NCBI GenBank assembly: GCA_016783865.1
Contig: JADHVS010000006.1
Location: 1 to 49,669 of the forward strand
DNA length: 49,669 nucleotides
Reading direction: 5' to 3'
Source of the DNA: Bacteroidales bacterium
GTDB lineage: Bacteria; Bacteroidota; Bacteroidia; Bacteroidales; SM23-62
The notes under the pieces are model-generated. The model did not search any database. It was not told the DNA's origin and saw only the letters and a program-made list of their open reading frames with translations. The position numbers and the translations under genes are program-made. How positions within the stretch are numbered: the first letter of the stretch is position 1; the number at the start of each line of letters is the position of its first letter. Below are positions 23,739 to 33,900 of the stretch, one piece after another.

Positions 23739-24527
23739 CTATTCTCCCTGAACACCTGTGAAATCAGAGATGCTCGTACTTACAAAGCTATATAATTTTT
23801 GCAACTCTGGACTATCCCGGAGCTTATTGATATGCTCCTGAATTATTTTTTGATCATTTCGCTTAGCAGGACCTGTCTGGGCTTTCCCGGGACTCATTTC
23901 CATGACCTTATGTGCGGTTTCCAGAATGAGGGGTTTTAACAACTCAAAATCCAGTTGATTAGCATCCATAATACCCTCAGCTCGTGCATACATATGGTTA
24001 GCAAAATTACATGCAATCACTGCAGCGATATGAATAATGACTCTTTTATCGCTGCTAAGCATTTGTATGTTCCGGGATAAGCGGCTGGCCATCTTAAATA
24101 TGGCTCCTTCATTTTCAATTGAATTGGCCTCAATACATATGGGAACCTGTTGCAGGTCCACCGGTCTTGCTTTTGAAAAGGTCTGCACGGGATAAAGAAC
24201 GCCGTAATTGTTGCTGTATCCTTTCAGGATATCCATTGAGACACTTCCCGAAGTATGTATAAGCAACTGGTCCTGAAATTTCATCCTGTTTAAGACAGGC
24301 ACCAATTGATCGTCGGGCAGACAAAGAAGGTATGCGTCGGATGAATAATCCATCGCACGTGTATTCGTGATCCATCTGGCTTCAACAGTTTCAGCCAGCG
24401 CTGAGGCCGATTCTTCAGTACGGCTGAAAACCTGACGGATGGTATAATACTTACTCAGGGATTTACCCAGGTGTGTTGCTACATTACCTGCACCAATAAA
24501 TACGATATCTTGTATAGATTTGGTCAA
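23739..24527 (-). CDS. Rossmann-like and DUF2520 domain protein
   Basis: This 262-residue protein has an N-terminal dinucleotide fold (DIVFIGAGNVATHLGKSL, then FSRTEESA) like pyrroline-5-carboxylate or ketopantoate reductases. A C-terminal helical DUF2520-type region (IHIAAVIACNFANHMYARAEGIM) follows, as in the common Bacteroidota Rossmann/DUF2520 family. The substrate is unknown. The only start able to include the glycine-rich loop is TTG at 24527; a TAA lies immediately upstream in frame and no ATG precedes residue 59. Confidence 0.85.
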   Translation of the reverse strand: MTKSIQDIVFIGAGNVATHLGKSLSKYYTIRQVFSRTEESASALAETVEARWITNTRAMDYSSDAYLLCLPDDQLVPVLNRMKFQDQLLIHTSGSVSMDILKGYSNNYGVLYPVQTFSKARPVDLQQVPICIEANSIENEGAIFKMASRLSRNIQMLSSDKRVIIHIAAVIACNFANHMYARAEGIMDANQLDFELLKPLILETAHKVMEMSPGKAQTGPAKRNDQKIIQEHINKLRDSPELQKLYSFVSTSISDFTGVQGE

Positions 24528-24542
24528 TTATGTGTAGAATTG

Positions 24543-24579
24543 ACCGCTGAGAAAATTATAAACGCCGCACATCAGCGGT
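24543..24579 (-). terminator. Inverted repeat downstream of the acyl-CoA dehydrogenase gene
   Basis: ACCGCTGA and TCAGCGGT form perfect 8-bp arms around a 21-base loop, in the 65-base gap between the acyl-CoA dehydrogenase stop and the DUF2520 start. No clear U-tract follows on the minus strand, so it may be a terminator, a processing hairpin or an operator. Confidence 0.45.
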
Positions 24580-24592
24580 AAGACCTGTTATA

Positions 24593-26377
24593 TCAGAAGC
24601 AATAACGATTTTCTGAAATGAGCATATCGGCAATCGACCTTCTTGCTTCTTTCACATTAACACCTTCAACACAAGTAAAATATTTCACTCCGTTCAACAT
24701 TTTGTCCCTGTTATCGCCATAAACAAAGCTGTAAATAGAATCCAATGCAAATTTCCTGATCCGGCTGGCGGCATCATAGGTAAAGACATCGAGCATTTGC
24801 TTGTACAATACAACAGCGGATTCACCCTTCATGCTTTCCAGTTTCTGAACACGCAGTAATGCAGATTCAGCACCATAAAGTTGCATGACGATATCAGAGA
24901 TGTTGTTTATTATTTCCTGTTCATGAACCAACTTACTGGCAAACTTATCAGAAGCAGCCTTCATTAAAATCAGAGCCACTTTCTTGAAGTTCTTTACATA
25001 TCTTTTCTTCTTGTCATAGTATGACTCATCACCTGCCTTGATATCAGCCAGACCAGCCAATTCTTCCATTACTTTTTCAGCTTCCTCCATCAGCGGAAAT
25101 TCGCCCTTTGCCCCACGCTTTATAATAGTATCTGCAACAAGTATCCGGTTAATCTCATTGGTACCTTCAAAGATCCTGTTGATCCTCGAATCCCTGTATG
25201 CCTTGTCAACCTCCATTTCTGCTGAATAACCCATGCCACCATGGATCTGAACAGCTTCATCCACTATATAATCGAGAGCTTCGGAAGCAAATACTTTCAT
25301 GGCAGCGGCTTCGATACCAAACTGGTTAAAGGCTTCCATGGTATTGCGACCCTTATCCTCTCCCTTTTCAACATAAAAATTGATGGCATCGTCCAGGTCT
25401 TTGCTTGCCCTGTAAACAGCCGATTCCATAACAAATGTAAGGATCACCTGTTCAGCTAATTTATACTTAATGGCTCCGAATTCTCCAATGAGGCAATTGA
25501 ACTGCTTTCTTTCATTTGCATAAACAACAGAATGATAGATTGCCCTTTTGGCAGCTCCAATCACGCTGGCACCCATTTTAATCCTTCCCATCTGGAGAAT
25601 ATTCAGCGCTATTCTGAATCCCTCGCCACGCTTGCCTAATAAGTTTTCCACAGGCACCTTGCAATCATTAAAAAATATCTGCCTGGTTGAAGATCCTTTG
25701 ATACCCATTTTCTTTTCTTCAGGATTTAAGCTGAGCCCTTCAAAGCCTTTCTCAATAATAAACGCACTTAACACCCTGTCGTTATCAATTTTTGCAAACA
25801 CAGTAAACACATCGGCAAAGCCCGCGTTGGTGATCCACATTTTTTGCCCGTTGAGGATATAGTGCTTCCCGTCTTCAGTTAAAACAGCTTTTGTTGATCC
25901 GGAATTGGCATCTGATCCGGCTCCCGGTTCGGTAAGGCAGTAGGCTCCGACCCACTCACCACTGGCCAGCTTTGGTATATATTTTTGTCTCTGCTCCTCA
26001 TTCCCATAGTATAAAATGGGTAATGTGCCGATTCCGGTATGGCAGGAAAAAGCAACAGCATAAGAATATCCAGCACCCATGATTTCACTGGCATACATCG
26101 CTGTAATAAAGGATTGTCCGAATCCCTCATATTCTTCCGGAATAGATATGGCAAGCAGACCCAGCTCTCCGCTTTTGTCAAGCAGGCTCCGCATAAGCCC
26201 TTCTTCCTGGGCATCCAGACGGTCAAGAACCGGAAAAACTTCCGCCTCAAGAAAGTCTTCGCAGGTCTGCCCGATCATTTTTTGTTCTTCATCAAACTCT
26301 TCCGGTATAAATACATCAGCAGGATCAGTTTCTTTAACCAGAAACTCTCCTCCCTTAACTTTAAGATTGTCTGCCAT
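24593..26377 (-). CDS. Acyl-CoA dehydrogenase (FAD, ETF-linked)
   Basis: This 594-residue flavoenzyme oxidises acyl-CoA to enoyl-CoA. Visible signatures are YCLTEPGAGSDANS, MWITNAGFADVF, KGSSTRQIFF and IHGGMGYSAEMEVDKAYRDSR followed by IFEGTNEINR with the catalytic Glu region. A C-terminal extension of about 170 residues places it with long VLCAD-like bacterial proteins. It lies 43 bases downstream of the membrane FeS gene, with etfA and etfB further upstream, so electrons would pass to ETF and then the quinone pool. Confidence 0.9.
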   Translation of the reverse strand: MADNLKVKGGEFLVKETDPADVFIPEEFDEEQKMIGQTCEDFLEAEVFPVLDRLDAQEEGLMRSLLDKSGELGLLAISIPEEYEGFGQSFITAMYASEIMGAGYSYAVAFSCHTGIGTLPILYYGNEEQRQKYIPKLASGEWVGAYCLTEPGAGSDANSGSTKAVLTEDGKHYILNGQKMWITNAGFADVFTVFAKIDNDRVLSAFIIEKGFEGLSLNPEEKKMGIKGSSTRQIFFNDCKVPVENLLGKRGEGFRIALNILQMGRIKMGASVIGAAKRAIYHSVVYANERKQFNCLIGEFGAIKYKLAEQVILTFVMESAVYRASKDLDDAINFYVEKGEDKGRNTMEAFNQFGIEAAAMKVFASEALDYIVDEAVQIHGGMGYSAEMEVDKAYRDSRINRIFEGTNEINRILVADTIIKRGAKGEFPLMEEAEKVMEELAGLADIKAGDESYYDKKKRYVKNFKKVALILMKAASDKFASKLVHEQEIINNISDIVMQLYGAESALLRVQKLESMKGESAVVLYKQMLDVFTYDAASRIRKFALDSIYSFVYGDNRDKMLNGVKYFTCVEGVNVKEARRSIADMLISENRYCF

Positions 26378-26408
26378 GTTAATTGATTTGGTTGTTTTCA
26401 GGTCTGTG

Positions 26409-26416
26409 CAAAAGTA
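26409..26416 (-). promoter_or_regulatory. Possible -7 box for acyl-CoA dehydrogenase
   Basis: On the minus strand TACTTTTG (TAnnTTTG) lies about 32 bases before the start codon, in the short gap after the FeS-protein gene. No convincing -33 box is present at the right spacing. Confidence 0.3.
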
Positions 26417-26420
26417 ATAT

Positions 26421-28526
26421 TTATAATCCGATAGCCATGGCTACCAGTTCAGCAATATCGTAATTCCTGACATTCTCTTCCTGGTTTTTATACTTCAATC
26501 CATCCGTCATCATGACCATGCAATAGGGACATGCTGTTGCAATGATTCCTGCTCCGGTTTCCAGTGCCTCCTCTGTTCTTTCAATAAATACTTCCTTATC
26601 ACCCTTTTCGGCTTCCTTGAACATTTGTCCTCCACCGGCACCGCAGCACAATGCGAAGCTCTTGTTTCGCGGCATTTCTGTATTTTTTACGGGAAGTGCC
26701 CGCAACACATCCCTGGGGGCATTGTACTCACCGTTCGCCCGTCCCAGATAACAAGGATCATGATATGTAACCACCTGATTACTAAGGTTATCCCCATCAA
26801 CAGAAAGTTTACCGGCCTTGATCTGATCATTCAGAAACCGGGTATGATGAATGACTTCATAATTACCTCCCAAATCGGGATATTCATTCTTAAAGGTATT
26901 GTAAGCATGCGGATCACAGGTAATGATCTTCTTCACCTCATAACCATTTAATATCTCAATATTCATCAATGCCTGCATCTGGAATAACATTTCGTTTCCA
27001 GCCCGCCGGGCCACATCCCCGCTTGAGGATTCCTCGCTCCCTAAAACACCGTAAGAGATTCCGAGGTGGGTAAGGATCTTTGTAAATGCCCTGGTTACCT
27101 GCTTGTATCTGTCATCAAAAGCTCCGGCACTACCAACCCAGAAAAGATATTCAGGCTTTTTGTCCTGCGCCACCAGGTCCGCCATCAGCGGTAATTCAAA
27201 CGGAATGTTGCCCTTCATCACCAGGTCCCTTGCCCATAGTATCCTGTCTTCCGGAGAAAACTGCCAGGGCGCACCATTGTTTTCGATATTTGAAAAGATG
27301 GTATTCAATTCACCCGGACCGGCAGATTCTTCCATTACAAGGTACCTTCTCATGTCGACGATCAAAGACGGGTGATTAATATTAACAGGACATTCCTTTG
27401 CACAGGCATTGCACAATGTACATGCCCAGAGCTCCTCTTCAGAAATATAATCCCTTATGAGTGTCTTGTTATCTGAATATTCCGCCCCCTCTTTAATGAT
27501 TCCTGGTCCTTTCTCTTTCATCCTGGCCCTGACATCCATGATAATCTTTCTGGGAGACAATTTCTTGCCTGTGATATTGGCAGGACAGACGGAAGTACAC
27601 CGTCCGCATTCAGTACACGCGAGACTATCGAAATAGTTCTTCCAGGTAACGTCTTCAATATCCAGCACACCAAATCTTTGCACGTCCTCTTTCTCCCCAT
27701 CTGCCGGGGTGGCGAAGGCAGCGTTCGGATCCATCATGATCTTCACTTCCCTGGTAATGCTTTCCATGGTATCGATTTTACCCAGTGGTTCCAGCCGGCT
27801 GAGAAAAGTATTGGGAACCGACATAAACACATGGAAATGTTTCGAGTACGGCAGATAGTTCGCAAAAATGAAAATCAAAAGAATATGGGACCACCAGTTG
27901 ATTTCATACAGAATAACTGATTGATTGGGTGATAAATGAAACCAGGCTGCCAGCAAGTGGCTTAAGGGATAAATACCAAATCCGGCCTCCCCGCCATGAT
28001 TTACATGATTAACATAAGAAATATTCATCCCCAGCAAGGTGATCATTAAAATACCAATCAGGGATAGTGCAATATTGGCATCGATGTGTGAGATGCTTTT
28101 CATCTCAATCCCTTCAAACCGCCTGACAGGAATGAAAAGCCTTCTGACCAGAAAGACAATGATGGCCAACAGAACAATTCCCGCAAAAATATCACCGGAT
28201 GCCATGATCACATCATATACCACGCCTAATCCTTTCAGTACCTTTTCTGTTCCGAAAAGTCCATCGATGATCATTTCAATACTTCCAATAAGTATCACAC
28301 AAAATCCCCAGAAAACGAGCGCGTGAAGCAATCCTATTATGGGACGCCTGAAGATTTTGGTTTGTCCGAAGGCCACATTGAGCATAACACCGAACCTTTT
28401 ACCCAGCCGGTCGACGCGAAATCCTTTCCGGGTAATCTTGAAGAACCTGATATACCTGATTGTAGTATAGGAAAATATGCTAAGCGTAACCAATACTGAA
28501 ATAATAAAGGCAAGTTGTTTTATCAT
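26421..28526 (-). CDS. Membrane FeS oxidoreductase linking ETF to quinone (EtfD/DUF224, HdrD-like)
   Basis: This 701-residue protein has an N-terminal membrane part of about 240 residues with roughly six helices and paired histidines suited to heme b, like NarI. Two [4Fe-4S] ferredoxin motifs follow (C304xxC307xxC310xxxC314, CTECGRCTSVCP, and C369xxC372xxC375xxxC379). Two CCG-type modules come last (TCDPHAYNTF and YHDPCYLGR ... ALCCGAGGG), as in HdrD. This is the architecture of the DUF224/EtfD proteins that in Syntrophomonas and mycobacteria pass electrons between ETF and menaquinone. The neighbouring etfA, etfB and acyl-CoA dehydrogenase support that role. Confidence 0.85.
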   Translation of the reverse strand: MIKQLAFIISVLVTLSIFSYTTIRYIRFFKITRKGFRVDRLGKRFGVMLNVAFGQTKIFRRPIIGLLHALVFWGFCVILIGSIEMIIDGLFGTEKVLKGLGVVYDVIMASGDIFAGIVLLAIIVFLVRRLFIPVRRFEGIEMKSISHIDANIALSLIGILMITLLGMNISYVNHVNHGGEAGFGIYPLSHLLAAWFHLSPNQSVILYEINWWSHILLIFIFANYLPYSKHFHVFMSVPNTFLSRLEPLGKIDTMESITREVKIMMDPNAAFATPADGEKEDVQRFGVLDIEDVTWKNYFDSLACTECGRCTSVCPANITGKKLSPRKIIMDVRARMKEKGPGIIKEGAEYSDNKTLIRDYISEEELWACTLCNACAKECPVNINHPSLIVDMRRYLVMEESAGPGELNTIFSNIENNGAPWQFSPEDRILWARDLVMKGNIPFELPLMADLVAQDKKPEYLFWVGSAGAFDDRYKQVTRAFTKILTHLGISYGVLGSEESSSGDVARRAGNEMLFQMQALMNIEILNGYEVKKIITCDPHAYNTFKNEYPDLGGNYEVIHHTRFLNDQIKAGKLSVDGDNLSNQVVTYHDPCYLGRANGEYNAPRDVLRALPVKNTEMPRNKSFALCCGAGGGQMFKEAEKGDKEVFIERTEEALETGAGIIATACPYCMVMMTDGLKYKNQEENVRNYDIAELVAMAIGL

Positions 28527-28580
28527 CTGGTTGAGATTAAGAAGAAGACAGATACACGTAAAGTCATACAGGGTAGAAAA

Positions 28581-29546
28581 CTATGACCTTACAGATCTTA
28601 TTTCGTTAATCAATTCGGGTATTACTTTCAATGCATCTCCTACAATACCGTAATCAGCAGCTTCGAAAATAGGAGCATCCTTATCCGTATTAACTGCCAC
28701 GATGCATTTTGAGGAACTTACACCAGCTACATGCTGGATGGCCCCGGAGATACCAATTGCAAAATAAAGATTGGGTGCAATGATCTTCCCGGTCTGACCA
28801 GTATGCTCATCATGGGGCCTCCACCCTTCATCCGAAACAGGTCTCGAACAGGCGAGTGCAGCCCCTAACAAATCAGATAACTCAATGAGAGGTGCCCAGT
28901 TATCGGCCGATTTCATGCCTCGTCCACCCGAAACCACAATTTCTGCATCGGTCAGGATGATCTTACCGGTCTGTTTATCTACTTCCAGAACTTTAGTTTT
29001 GGGTGCCCCATCGAGTTCCGGAGAGATATTCTGAACCACTGCATGGTTGTCTGTTTCTTTCAGCTCATATGAATTCTGTGACAGGGTTAGCACTTTGACC
29101 GGTGAAGTGATCTTAACTTTGGAGAAAGCCTTCCCGTTAAATACTTTCTTGGTAATCACGAGCGGATCAATGGATTCCGGTAATGCAGCTACGCCCGAAA
29201 TCAGTCCTGCTGATAATTTTACGGATAACCTGGGGGCCAATGCCTTTCCGGTGTTGTTATGTGACAGGACGATCACCTGTGCGCCCTCCTTTTCAATCAC
29301 CTTTGCCAACACGGAAGTATAGGCCTGGTTATCGAGGTTGTTCAAACTATCATCCGAAAGGCTTATGATCTTTTTGGCACCATAATTACCCAGTTTCTTT
29401 AATTCATCCTCCTGAACATCTCCAATCGAGACAGCTGTAACATCAGTACCAAGCATTTCAGCTATTTTGCTGGCATAGGATACCAGCTCAAAGGACAATT
29501 TTTTAAATTGACCATCCCAGTTTTCAGTATAAACAAGAACTGACAT
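28581..29546 (-). CDS. etfA: Electron transfer flavoprotein alpha subunit
   Basis: This 321-residue subunit holds FAD. The C-terminal FAD-binding domain shows [42 protein letters not shown] and [12 protein letters not shown]. The N-terminal domain resembles that of EtfB. It is separated from etfB upstream by a 157-base spacer full of heptad repeats. Confidence 0.93.
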   Translation of the reverse strand: MSVLVYTENWDGQFKKLSFELVSYASKIAEMLGTDVTAVSIGDVQEDELKKLGNYGAKKIISLSDDSLNNLDNQAYTSVLAKVIEKEGAQVIVLSHNNTGKALAPRLSVKLSAGLISGVAALPESIDPLVITKKVFNGKAFSKVKITSPVKVLTLSQNSYELKETDNHAVVQNISPELDGAPKTKVLEVDKQTGKIILTDAEIVVSGGRGMKSADNWAPLIELSDLLGAALACSRPVSDEGWRPHDEHTGQTGKIIAPNLYFAIGISGAIQHVAGVSSSKCIVAVNTDKDAPIFEAADYGIVGDALKVIPELINEIRSVRS

Positions 29547-29583
29547 ATATTTCGATTTTATAGTTTATTTATAATAGCAGAGT

Positions 29584-29702
29584 GGCTAGTTACAAGGTAC
29601 TGGTTGCCAGGTGTCTTCTATCTGTGGCAACCTTCAATCTGTCCAAACCCAAATCTCACACTCACACCTCCCGTCACTCTTCACTCGTCACTCTTCACTT
29701 TC
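29584..29702. repeat. Heptad tandem array G inside the etf operon
   Basis: About seventeen 7-base steps span the etfB-etfA gap. The left part has GGCTAGT, TACAAGG, TACTGGT, TGCCAGG and the right part CTCACAC, CTCCCGT, CACTCTT, CACTCGT, CACTCTT, CACTTTC; the middle is degenerate. The array ends one base before the etfB stop codon (29704-29706). Confidence 0.75.
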
Positions 29703-29703
29703 T

Positions 29704-30453
29704 TCAAAGTACTTTCGCTTCATTCTGCAGCATCTTCACTAACTCGCTCACATTTTCCGCATTGATCATGACACATGGTTTCTTTGGAGAAGGTAATGCA
29801 AACTCCATGGTTTCAGTGATTGGCTGTATGGTTACAGGAACGATTACTTCCAGAGGTTTCTGCCGGGCCATCATTATACCGCGCATGGCTGCTATTCTCG
29901 GTTCAATGGCGATGCCTTTCTGTACTATTGCTACCAGCGGGACAGGTACGGTAAGTTTTTCCTTTCCGCCGTCCACTTCCCGGTAAATGATCACTTCAGA
30001 TCCTTCCATCCCGATTGCCGAAACAGCAGAAACAGAAGTATAACCAAGAAACTCGGCCAGCATTCCGCCAACAGCAGATCCATTATGATCGCTCGATTCA
30101 ATTCCGCATAAAACAATATCAAATGATTTTTGTTTTACAACTTCTGCAATCTGGCCGGCAACAACATATGCATCAGACGGATCGGCATTGATACGAATGG
30201 CGTCATCGGCACCGATAGCCAGAGCTTTTCTTAAAGTGGGTTCACAAATTGCTGTTCCAACTGTGATTACTGTAATGTTTTCGATCTGACTATCAGGCCT
30301 CTCTTTTAATTCCAGCGCCCTGGTCAGGGCCAGCTCATCCCATGGATTAATGATCCATTGGATACCGTCTGTCTGAAGATTTGTTTGGTCGTCGGAAAAT
30401 CTGACTTTAGTTGTTGTGTCAGGCACATTGCTGATACAAACAAGGATTTTCAT
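29704..30453 (-). CDS. etfB: Electron transfer flavoprotein beta subunit
   Basis: This 249-residue subunit has the family pattern: ILVCISNVPDTTTKVRF, INPWDELALTRALELKE, the AMP-binding region (GADDAIRI ... CGIESSDHNGSAVGGMLAE) and VAIVQKGI ... RIAAMRGIMMARQKPLEV. It heads the etfB-etfA-FeS protein-acyl-CoA dehydrogenase series on the minus strand. Confidence 0.93.
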   Translation of the reverse strand: MKILVCISNVPDTTTKVRFSDDQTNLQTDGIQWIINPWDELALTRALELKERPDSQIENITVITVGTAICEPTLRKALAIGADDAIRINADPSDAYVVAGQIAEVVKQKSFDIVLCGIESSDHNGSAVGGMLAEFLGYTSVSAVSAIGMEGSEVIIYREVDGGKEKLTVPVPLVAIVQKGIAIEPRIAAMRGIMMARQKPLEVIVPVTIQPITETMEFALPSPKKPCVMINAENVSELVKMLQNEAKVL

Positions 30454-30501
30454 AGGTGTGGTATTTTAGACTGTTAAAAGGCTAATTCTTTATTAATCTG
30501 A

Positions 30502-30509
30502 CAAATATA
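30502..30509 (-). promoter_or_regulatory. -7 box upstream of etfB
   Basis: TATATTTG on the minus strand matches TAnnTTTG about 49 bases upstream of the etfB ATG. A TTG lies 23 bases further up, slightly beyond the usual 19-21 spacing. Confidence 0.45.
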
Positions 30510-30557
30510 AAAATATATATATAAATAAATAGCAATAGGTAATAATCTATAATCAGT

Positions 30558-30609
30558 TCAAAAAAGAAAGGCTGAATAATAGCTGTTAAACAACTAAAAA
30601 TCAGCCTTT
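30558..30609 (-). terminator. Intrinsic terminator of the rpoBC-DUF3467 operon
   Basis: On the minus strand AAAGGCTGA and TCAGCCTTT pair perfectly (9 bp) around a 25-base loop that itself can form a smaller AGTTG/CAGCT hairpin, followed by CTTTTTTG. It begins 21 bases after the DUF3467 stop codon. Confidence 0.75.
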
Positions 30610-30629
30610 ACCATATAGATTTTTTCGGA

Positions 30630-30953
30630 TTAAGCTTGAGCCGTAGGTCCACCAAAATTCAACGGCACTACAGGTCCTCCGGCTCCTTCTACTTTTTTGA
30701 TCACTCCGTGAACGGATTCAAACTTCTTAATATTATCCTGCATGGCCATGAGCAGTCGCTTGGCATGCTCGGGAGTCAGGATAATCCGCGATTTCACCTC
30801 TGCTTTTGGCACACCAGGCATAACACGGATAAAATCAAGAACAAATTCTGAACTGGAATGGGTTATGACTGCCAGGTTTGAATATACACCCTGGGCGATG
30901 TCCTCCTTCAGCTCAATATTGATCTGGGTTTTCTGTGCTTTCTTATCTTCCAT
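30630..30953 (-). CDS. DUF3467 family protein
   Basis: This 107-residue cytoplasmic protein matches the short DUF3467 pattern (GVYSNLAVITHSSSEFVLDF, then RVMPGVPKAEVKSRIILTPEHAKRL). Function is not known. It follows rpoC with an 18-base gap and precedes the terminator; the rpoC-DUF3467 pairing is common in Bacteroidota. Confidence 0.85.
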   Translation of the reverse strand: MEDKKAQKTQINIELKEDIAQGVYSNLAVITHSSSEFVLDFIRVMPGVPKAEVKSRIILTPEHAKRLLMAMQDNIKKFESVHGVIKKVEGAGGPVVPLNFGGPTAQA

Positions 30954-30971
30954 AATATTTGATTATTATGA

Positions 30972-33900
30972 TTACTGATCTTCTTCCTTGATTACTTCGG
31001 GGGCCATTTTGCTTTGAGGAGACACCAGACTTTCATACTCCTCGCGTGATCCAACCACCAGTCTCTGGTAATCTCTCACACCCGTTCCGGCAGGAATCAA
31101 ATGACCCACAATGACATTTTCCTTCAATCCTTCGAGTGTATCCACCTTGCCAAAAATGGCCGCCTCGTTCAATACTTTTGTTGTTTCCTGGAAGGAAGCT
31201 GCTGAAAGGAAGCTCTTGGTCTGCAATGCTGCTTTGGTAATACCCTGAAGTATTTGTCTTGATGTGGCAGGGACCGCATCACGTGACTCCACCTGCTTCG
31301 TGTCTCTCCTCTTCAGTATTGAATTTTCATCACGCAATTTCCTTGCTGTAATGATCTGACCTTGTTTCAGGTTTTCTGATTCACCCTCTTCAAATACGAT
31401 TTTCTTACCGTAAATCCAATCGTTTTCATTCATGAATTCCCACTTATCGACAACCTGTTTTTCAAGAAACTTGGTATTGCCCGGATCTTCAATCTCAACC
31501 TTACGCATCATCTGACGAACAATGATCTCAAAATGCTTGTCATTGATTTTCACACCCTGCATACGGTAAACTTCCTGAACCTCATTCACAATATATTCCT
31601 GAACTTTTGTCGGTCCTTTAATGGCCAGGATATCGGCCGGAGTAATGGCACCATCTGATAATGGTGTCCCGGCTTTAACAAAATCATTTTCCTGGACGAG
31701 GATCTGCTTGGACAGCGGCACCAGGTATTTCTTAAGTTCTCCTTCTTTCGATTTGATGGCTATTTCACGGTTCCCACGCTTAATCTTTCCAAAGGTCACT
31801 TCACCATCAATCTCTGATACAACAGCGGGGTTCGAAGGATTACGTGCTTCGAAAAGTTCAGTGACCCTGGGCAAACCACCAGTGATGTCGCCTGATTTAC
31901 CTACTGCACGAGGTATTTTTACAAGTATATCTCCTGTCTGTACCTGGTTTCCGGCATCTACCATAATGTGTGCGCCTACCGGTAAGTTGTATGATTTTAC
32001 TACATCTTTCTTATTATTCAGGATCTTAATTCCCGGATTCTTGGTTTTATCCCTGGTTTCAATGATCACTTTCTCCCTGTAACCTGTTTGTTCATCCGAC
32101 TCCTCCCGGAAGGTAATACCTTCCAGAACACTATCCAGCTCAATCTTTCCAGCGCTTTCAGAAATAATCACAGCATTATAAGGATCCCATTCACAAATCA
32201 GGTCACCTTTCTTAACTTCTGCACCATTCTTGATAAACAACTTGGAACTGTAAGGAACTGTATTCGTGGTTAACGCAATCTTGGTATTCTTATCGATAAT
32301 CCTCATTTCAGCCAGTCGCCCGATCACAATATCCACCTTCCCACCAGAATAATCTTTTCTTTCTACGGTTCTCAGTTCTTCTATCTCAACAATCCCGTCA
32401 TACCTGGCAACCACACTTGATTCGGTTGTTATGTTGGAAGCTGTACCCCCAACGTGGAAAGTACGAAGCGTCAGCTGTGTACCTGGTTCGCCGATCGATT
32501 GAGCGGCAATAACACCAACTGCTTCACCAATTTGAACCATCTTCCCGGTGGCGAGGTTACGACCGTAACACTTACCACAAACACCTTTCTTTGACTCACA
32601 GGTAAGCACCGATCTGATCTCTACCTGCTCAAGTGGTGATTCATCAATTTCCCTGGCAATCTCTTCAGTAACTTCTTCTCCATGGGCTACGATCATCTCA
32701 CCCGTCATTGGATGGTAAATATCATGTACCGTTGTCCTGCCAATAATCCTTTCGTAAAGTGATTCAACCACTTCCTCATTATTCTTGATGGCTGTGGCCA
32801 TTATACCACGGAGCGTTCCGCAGTCGAATTCGGAAATGATCACGTCCTGTGATACATCTACCAAACGACGTGTAAGGTATCCGGCATCAGCTGTTTTAAG
32901 TGCAGTATCCGCAAGACCCTTACGGGCACCGTGTGTAGAAATAAAGTACTCTAATACAGACAGTCCCTCCTTGAAATTCGAGAGGATTGGGTTTTCAATA
33001 ATCTCGGAGCCAGTAGCACCTGATTTTTGTGGTTTTGCCATCAATCCCCTCATGCCAGATAGCTGGCGGATCTGTTCTTTCGATCCTCTTGCACCCGAAT
33101 CAAGCATCATGTAAACAGGATTAAATCCTTGATTGTCAGAGCTTAATCTTTTTAAGAGAGTCTGGGTTAACCGGGCATTAATATGTGTCCAGATATCAAT
33201 GATCTGGTTATATCTTTCATTATTGGTAATGAATCCCATGTTATAGTTCTCAACAACCTCATCCACCTGCTCATAACCTTCGTCGACGTAGATTTGCTTT
33301 TCAGCGGGAACGATCACATCGTCGAGATTAAACGACAAGCCTCCTTTGAAGGCCATATTGTAACCCAGGTCCTTGATATCGTCCAGGAACTTTGCTGTGC
33401 TGGCAGTACCAGTCTTTTTCAATACGTTTCCGATAATGTCCCTGAGCGATTTTTTAGTCAGCAATTCATTGATATATCCTACTCCTTCGGGGACCATCTC
33501 ATTAAAAAGGATCCGGCCTACAGAGGTTTCAACCAAGCCATTTCCCTTTTCATCCTGCCCGGTATTGGGGATTCGCACATGTACAATGGCATGCAGATCG
33601 ACCACTCCTTCATTATATGCAATCTTAACTTCGTCAGGTGAAAAGAACCTAAATCCTTCTCCTTTAACCTTGTGATCTTCAGTTCCCTTTCTGGCCTTGG
33701 TAATATAATATAGTCCAAGAACCATGTCCTGTGAAGGTACAGTAATAGGAGCACCATTTGCAGGATTCAATATATTGTGAGAAGCCAGCATCAACATCTG
33801 TGCTTCCAGGATAGCTGCATTGCCCAATGGAAGGTGAACCGCCATCTGGTCACCGTCAAAGTCAGCATTGAAAGCGGTGCAAACGAGTGGGTGCAACTGG

